Source of the DNA: Nyssa sinensis
Taxonomy: Eukaryota; Streptophyta; Magnoliopsida; Cornales; Nyssaceae
Length of the DNA: 64,000 nucleotides
NCBI GenBank assembly: GCA_008638375.1
Contig: CM018046.1
Coordinates: 37,501 to 101,500, forward strand
Direction: 5' to 3'
Part shown: one piece after another, positions 59,061-64,000 of the stretch
How positions within the stretch are numbered: the first letter of the stretch is position 1
Layout of the letters: each line of letters opens with the position of its first letter
Notes under the pieces: generated by a model
Databases searched by the model: none
Told to the model about the DNA's origin: nothing
The model's input: only the letters and a program-made list of their open reading frames with translations
Position numbers and translations under genes: made by a program

Positions 59061-60160
59061 CATTGCTTCTGCATACTAAATTATGTTCCTATTATTATCA
59101 ACTAATCTTTGTTAATTGTTTAAGTACGGCTTAAAGGTCGCTCACGTCTTCTAATTCGCATAGGATGAATTTTGAATTATGATGCTTGTACCATGGGCTA
59201 TGACCAATTTTGATTTAGTTTGGTGTTAAAAAGTCAAACACAGCTTTAAGTGGATAGCCCCACATGTAGAACATGGAAGAGCCAGCAAATCCCATCCATG
59301 GAACCTGAGTAGGTAAGCTCCATGAATTGGGTAGCTATCCAATCCCCCCATTGTCCTACAAATTACAGATGATCCAGGTTGTCAATTTTAATCAATTACA
59401 CAATTTTCTTTGTGGCCTAAAATTAAAAATGATTTGACAGATGGTATCATAAATACAATTTGATATCTGAACTCATTTAACGACTTGAACTAATGAAGGA
59501 TATATATATGCTTGAAATGAGGCTCTCAGAGAATTTGGAACACGATCATGCAATAGAGGAATAGTGGTATGCAGAAGAAGAATGAGAGTTAATATGTATG
59601 CGTAATTAATTACTAACGACTTCACAACAAACAGTAATCAAATTGAAGTAAATGTAAAACGGATTCAAAAAAAAAAAATTCATTTGGTTAATCAGTAGAG
59701 ATGTTATGGACTTAAATGAATATACCTGATACAAATAGTCAAAAAGTAGAGATATTCTGCAATAATTAAAAGATTGATTATATACCACGGCATGCTTGTT
59801 TTCCAACTATAGACCCTTTTGGCCTTTTCCAACCCATATATGGACCATATATAAACAGCTAGCATGGCTTGAAAATTGGCTAGGTGGTCCTGAGATAGAC
59901 TGTATTGAGCGAGAAAAATAATTAACGAAGTGATCTATGGACCACAGGAACCATTTCATCAAGTACACCTTTTTTTTTTTAAAATAACAATAAAAAAGAA
60001 AAAAAATGAGATACGTCTTGATCTTATTCAATAGACCGCCGGCCTGCCCTTTTTGTTTCATTTTATTTTATTTTTTCCCCACTCATGTAGATATTCATAA
60101 CAGTAATCTTATTGGATGGACCATTTATCGCCGGTGGTATCAGGATTAGCTGAATTTCTA
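59061..60160. other. Upstream flank / distal promoter of the NGATHA-type gene
   Basis: No element or gene recognised; AT-rich, with short A runs (59671-59679) and a T/A run (59969-60005). Probably unique host sequence, since the LTR-related similarity ends before it. Confidence 0.4.
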
Positions 60161-60162
60161 CC

Positions 60163-60170
60163 TATATATT
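60163..60170 (+). promoter_or_regulatory. Candidate TATA box of the NGATHA-type gene
   Basis: TATATATT in the context 'ctacctatatattaaggtgg', about 770 bp before the start codon. It implies a long 5' leader (or a leader intron) if used. No other evidence fixes the transcription start. Confidence 0.3.
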
Positions 60171-60326
60171 AAGGTGGTCCGTACACAGCAAGTCAATACA
60201 ATACTCTACGTCTATCTAGTTGCAGCCTGCAGGTTGTATAATTAAGATTGTATAATCTCTCTTAATTAGAGTTGAAAGTTAAAAATTAAGCGGCAGAAAA
60301 ATGATAATAATCAAAGCCCAATTGCG

Positions 60327-60329
<3 letters not shown>

Positions 60330-60358
<29 letters not shown>
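60330..60358. repeat. (TA)n microsatellite in the leader/promoter of the NGATHA-type gene
   Basis: About 14 TA units following 'gcgcaaa'. Confidence 0.95.
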
Positions 60359-60362
<4 letters not shown>

Positions 60363-60489
60363 TATAAAAATTAGAAATCGATGCTCGTGCTTTCCAAAAC
60401 AGCTGGCCTTATCGCAAGGAAAAATAAGCATAGCACCCAGGATGATGACAGGGACAAGCTCACATGAGCCCTATCAGATACTTCGCGGG

Positions 60490-60520
60490 ACCCTCCCTCC
60501 CTCCCTCCCTCCCTCCCTCC
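60490..60520 (+). repeat. (CCCT)n microsatellite in the leader of the NGATHA-type gene
   Basis: Seven to eight CCCT units in a pyrimidine tract about 420-450 bp upstream of the start codon. Confidence 0.95.
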
Positions 60521-60731
60521 TATGCTACGTATAAAGTCTTTCTCTAAGAATCAAGAATTATTTCAAGGGCAATCGCCTAACTTGAGAAGCTTCCGGGGAG
60601 GCACCTCTAAGAAAAATTACCCACATATAATCTCTTTCCAAGGTCAACAACAAGAAGAAGAATAACTGGGCACTCTATGAATCTTCTTTGAGTCTTCTTG
60701 GTCAAAGAAGAAAGCACCGACCCTCATTGTA

Positions 60732-60842
60732 ATGAGAGCTCCTTTCTGTTTCTTTTGGGTCTCAGAAAATCTTGGAGAAATATCTCTAACCCTAGAGTTA
60801 AAAATAAGAGAAAAAAAACAAAGAAGAAGAAGAGAGAAATAG
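60732..60842 (+). CDS. Possible upstream ORF (36 codons) in the NGATHA-type leader
   Basis: The ATG at 60732 opens a 36-residue frame (MRAPFCFFWVSENLGEISLT...) closing at TAG 60840-60842, 95 bp before the main start. A shorter upstream ATG at about 60677 reads only a few codons. Such uORFs can lower translation of the main frame, but no conserved peptide is recognised, and this could be chance if the transcript starts downstream. Confidence 0.25.
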   Translation: MRAPFCFFWVSENLGEISLTLELKIREKKQRRRREK

Positions 60843-60937
60843 AAACCCCACAACACCCACTTTGATACTTCTTTCCTAATCATAATCTTCTGTAGTAGTA
60901 GATCCACAAAGAGAAGGTGAAATTGGAGGCACAGATT

Positions 60938-62251
60938 ATGAATTTTCTGGCAACAAGAGATGGGCTTTACGAAGATGACCAGACGAGTAGTAGAGCTAAG
61001 CTCCCTCTTTCTCACACTTCTTCTTCTTCCCCATCTTCCTCTTCATCACAGCACAAAGGCCTTCTTCCTCTGACCAACCAAGACCAACAGGGCTGGCTGG
61101 AGAACAAATTTGAATCCTCTCAAGAGGAGAGAAGTCTCTTCGGCTACTGCTACGACGGAGCTGGAAAGCAGGAGCTCATGGACTCATCTCCTGCAAATGA
61201 CGATGGTAATTATGGTGATGATGCTTATAATGCTAATGATGTCAGGCGTGGAGATTCGTCTGAGGCCCTGGGAGTAAGAGGAGGAAGCGCGAGTATTGGC
61301 CTGGTCGTGGAGAGAGAACATATGTTCGATAAGGTCGTGACGCCCAGCGACGTCGGCAAGCTCAACCGACTTGTCATCCCCAAACAGCACGCGGAGAAAT
61401 ATTTCCCGCTCGATTCATCCACAAACGAAAAGGGTCTCCTCCTGAATTTCGAGGATCGAAATGGGAAGCCCTGGCGATTCCGCTATTCTTACTGGAATAG
61501 CAGCCAAAGCTACGTCATGACTAAAGGCTGGAGCCGCTTTGTCAAGGATAAGAAGCTCGATGCCGGCGATATTGTATCCTTCCAGCGGGGCGTCGGTGAG
61601 TTGGGCAAAGACCGTTTGTACATCGATTGGAGGAGCCGCCCCAACGTCCCCGAGCTGCCCCCAACAGTGCTTCCCCATCACTTGTCCTTCCACCGTTCTA
61701 TCCATCCTCGGAGTACACTCCTATACTTGCAGCCTCAGGCCGCCGTTAATTCACGGGATCACCCACACTTCCCACAGCCAAACACCGTCACCAATCATCA
61801 ACCACATTCGAGTAGCTATAGCTATGGTGTTGGTGGTAGCCCTTACGGTTACAACAGTGTGGTAAACACTTGTTCGAGTTCGGTAATTTATCTCAGATCG
61901 GCAGCGGCTGCCCCACCACAGGTACGAATGGTGCAAGTGCAAAGAGGTGGGGGTAGGGTTGAGCCTCTGGTATTCGACTCGGTGCCGGTGGTCCATGGAA
62001 AATCTGCAGCAAAGCGACTCAGGCTGTTTGGCGTGAACATGGAGTGTCCCATATCGGAGTCGGACGAATGTGACATATTGTCGTCCACCACCATACCCCG
62101 TGCTACAATGGTACATCAGCCTCCTCACCTTTCTTCCTCTTCCGTTCCTCCCCTCCAACTAAGGTTGTACAATGGTAACCCAATAAACACGATGCCATCT
62201 GATTTGCTCGACAAAGGCAAGTCATCCATGTCCTTGGATTTGGACATCTGA
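60938..62251 (+). CDS. NGA-like: B3-domain transcription factor, NGATHA (RAV/B3 subfamily) type
   Basis: Single uninterrupted coding exon of 437 residues. I start at the ATG at 60938 (MNFLATRDG); the seven in-frame codons before it begin with GTG, not ATG. Residues 30-45 are a Ser-rich low-complexity run. The B3 DNA-binding domain spans about 127-234: [75 protein letters not shown]. Near 362-366 is RLFGV within [15 protein letters not shown], the repression motif of RAV/NGATHA proteins. The C-terminus is [12 protein letters not shown]. There is no AP2 domain, which separates it from RAV1/2. NGATHA proteins are nuclear regulators of style, stigma and lateral-organ growth, partly through auxin biosynthesis genes (known from Arabidopsis). 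The NGAL (DPA4/SOD7/ABS2) branch is less likely, because the [15 protein letters not shown] and [20 protein letters not shown] text is of NGA1-4 type. Intact. Confidence 0.95.
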   Translation: MNFLATRDGLYEDDQTSSRAKLPLSHTSSSSPSSSSSQHKGLLPLTNQDQQGWLENKFESSQEERSLFGYCYDGAGKQELMDSSPANDDGNYGDDAYNANDVRRGDSSEALGVRGGSASIGLVVEREHMFDKVVTPSDVGKLNRLVIPKQHAEKYFPLDSSTNEKGLLLNFEDRNGKPWRFRYSYWNSSQSYVMTKGWSRFVKDKKLDAGDIVSFQRGVGELGKDRLYIDWRSRPNVPELPPTVLPHHLSFHRSIHPRSTLLYLQPQAAVNSRDHPHFPQPNTVTNHQPHSSSYSYGVGGSPYGYNSVVNTCSSSVIYLRSAAAAPPQVRMVQVQRGGGRVEPLVFDSVPVVHGKSAAKRLRLFGVNMECPISESDECDILSSTTIPRATMVHQPPHLSSSSVPPLQLRLYNGNPINTMPSDLLDKGKSSMSLDLDI

Positions 62252-62356
62252 AAATTATAAAGATGAAAACATAGAGAGAGAATGTGCGAACAAAAACTTG
62301 AAGAAGATGAAGTCCCAAAGGCACAAGGTTCACTCCAGATCCATCAGAACACCGTG

Positions 62357-62362
62357 AATAAA
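62357..62362 (+). terminator. Candidate polyadenylation signal of the NGATHA-type gene
   Basis: AATAAA in 'accgtgaataaagagcat', 106 bp after the stop codon at 62249-62251, a normal 3' UTR distance. Not verified. Confidence 0.35.
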
Positions 62363-62444
62363 GAGCATCGTGGAGGATGAGGAACACCCACCACTTATAG
62401 ATGAGGGGTTAATTTGCCACTATATAGCTTAATCTGTGTATAAT

Positions 62445-62465
62445 AACACACACACACACACACAC

Positions 62466-62513
<48 letters not shown>
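62445..62513. repeat. (CA)n(TA)n compound microsatellite downstream of the NGATHA-type gene
   Basis: About 11 AC units followed by about 23 AT units with one interruption. Confidence 0.97.
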
Positions 62514-62516
<3 letters not shown>

Positions 62517-64000
62517 TACAGACAAATCCACCATGTCCGTCATTTTATGTTTTCAAGTTTTGGTTCTGTAGGACTTGCAATCCCTAATATGTATCCTTGG
62601 GATGGTTATTTTTCACTGAGTTACTTAGCAAACATCTTTATATTCTTCTTTGGTTTTCCAGTTACTCTCTCTCTCTGTAGTGTTCTTTGGTGGCTAACAA
62701 TTTTTCCTGACTTCTTCTGATCAGAACAATGGTAGCTACCATCAGGAATTGAAGTTCATCCATTTCTCTCTTTCGTTTTTAGTACCTTTGGTAGGTTGTT
62801 GTTCTTGTCGCTGCTTCGTTGTTCACGCCTGCAGGTACTGCCCAGAATTTTTGCAGAGCTTTTAAAAGGTCGCATCTCCCTTAGTTTGCTTGATTTATCA
62901 TTAATTCTTGCTAGCTTGTTTAGCTGTTTTCTTTTTTGTTGATTGATTCTTTATCTCACCAGCCACCTTCCTCTTCTGAAACTGACACACACCCAATAAA
63001 TTCTTTTCATGAAAACAGAAGTCGTTTAGAACCAAAAAATAAAAAAAAGAAGTCCTTGTTCTTGGAATAAATGGAAATAACAGTTTCCTTTATATATGTG
63101 TGTGGGTGTTTGAGAACAAGTTATATTAAGACCGTTAGACCTTGGAGAGGTCAGCTTTTACAATATGTTAATATGGAAATCAAAAACTTACAGATGCAAT
63201 CTGATTGCCATCTTACATATTTTTTGTAATTTGAAGTAGGATGGCTTCATTGCATTCATAATGTTATACTAAAAAATTAATATGAATCCTTTTATGCATA
63301 CACATATTGTTTCTTTTCCCTTCCAACAAATTTTAGTAGCGGCAATTCTATATGGTTTCAATACTGTGATTGGAGAAGTGAAAAGAAAAACTCTAACAAA
63401 ACAGCTCAACTTTGTCGAGTTATAACATTAGCTTAATTTAATTTCACTTCAGCATTTTATTGCATGGTGTTCATAAGAGTTCCAAATTACGTGTATAGTA
63501 TTATCTAATATAAAAAAATTTCGTCTATGAACTCTCTCTCTCTCTCTCTCTCTTAATTTATATCCCTTTACAAGTAAATTTACCTTTGCTGCATGTCAAT
63601 TAAAAGGTAAATAACACAAACATTTGAAAGCTAAAAGCAGAATACTCCACCGGGTCAGCTGGAGTTCTAAGTTACATACAAATCTTGGCAAAACTATGAA
63701 AGTGTGTGCGTATATGAGTTCCCATCCTTAGATGTTGCAATCTAACTAATTTATGGCTGTCCTTTAATTTTTTTTTTCTTTTTTTTGCAAAGCCAGATTT
63801 TATTAGAGAGGGCAAAGCCCTACAAAATTGCCCCAAGTCGAGTCATTCCCACTGATTTAATTTTGTCCATGCCATTGTTTAATCCAATGGTGATATCCAC
63901 TGTTGCTCAGTTCATGTTTGAGAGGCATATTGATATCTTCCCTTTTCTTTCTTTTGTCTTCAAGATTAAAAAGACGGAAAGGGAAAAACAAAATTGGTCA
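62514..64000. other. Downstream flank of the NGATHA-type gene
   Basis: No gene recognised. A (CT)n run lies at 63532-63553. The phrase 'gattttattagagagggcaaagccctac' at 63796-63823 looks like the reverse complement of a poly(A)-proximal repeat or transcript end, but no element boundaries were found. Confidence 0.35.

Noticed and set aside
60917..60937. Seven-residue N-terminal extension of the NGATHA-type protein
   Set aside because: The first codon is GTG; the first ATG in frame is at 60938, which gives a more usual N-terminus (MNF...).
61184..62158. Several open frames of 65-135 codons overlapping the NGATHA-type gene
   Set aside because: They are shadows of the real coding frame, whose B3 domain and RLFGV motif identify it clearly.

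Overview
This is nuclear DNA from a flowering plant, probably a eudicot. The evidence is a single-exon NGATHA-type B3 transcription factor gene, plant-specific transposon families (Tekay-like and Tat-like Ty3/gypsy, SIRE-like Ty1/copia, CACTA/En-Spm, hAT MITE, LINE), GT-AG introns, many dinucleotide repeats and AT-rich intergenic DNA. The species cannot be named from sequence alone. Only one host gene is convincing; about 90% of the window is transposon-derived or anonymous.

Layout. 0.5-4.6 kb: decayed SIRE-like copia element on the minus strand (integrase, RT/RNase H and an envelope-like ORF), next to a LINE 3' end. 4.9-10.2 kb: anonymous DNA with weak exon-like patches and simple repeats. 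10.5-12.06 kb: an internally deleted Tat-type gypsy element (LTR end, primer-binding site, gag start, RNase H, integrase N-terminus). It ends abruptly at a chimeric 25S rRNA fragment (12.06-12.83 kb) whose 5' half is sense and whose second half is antisense. 12.8-17.8 kb: no recognised gene. 17.8-31.9 kb: a minus-strand Tekay-like gypsy chromovirus (gag-PR-RT-RH-IN-chromodomain, all broken) with long LTR-derived flanks; a 2.7-kb solo LTR with TSD TCCAG sits in its 3' flank. 34.0-39.6 kb: a small inverted-repeat element split by a 5.1-kb LTR with TSD TTTAT, rich in internal tandem repeats. 40.9-56.1 kb: another solo-LTR-like unit into which a 692-bp hAT MITE (8-bp TSD) and a 10.7-kb CACTA element (3-bp TSD) have inserted. 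56.1-59.1 kb: further LTR-related sequence. 59.1-64 kb: the NGATHA gene with its promoter, 5' leader and 3' flank.

How the parts work together. The CACTA element is the most complete mobile unit. It has both CACTA termini, arrays of GCGACGC/GCGTCGC subterminal repeats (presumed transposase-binding sites), a TNP2/TNPD-type transposase gene and a second Transposase_24-type gene with six readable exons, both on the minus strand. Each gene carries a few inactivating lesions, so the element looks young but non-autonomous as written. The NGATHA gene is intact and is the only likely source of a functional host protein. I found no clearly new biological system. The most unusual structures are the inverted chimeric 25S rRNA insertion, the 161-bp satellite-like array inside the CACTA element, and the layered insertions whose order can be read from target-site duplications.
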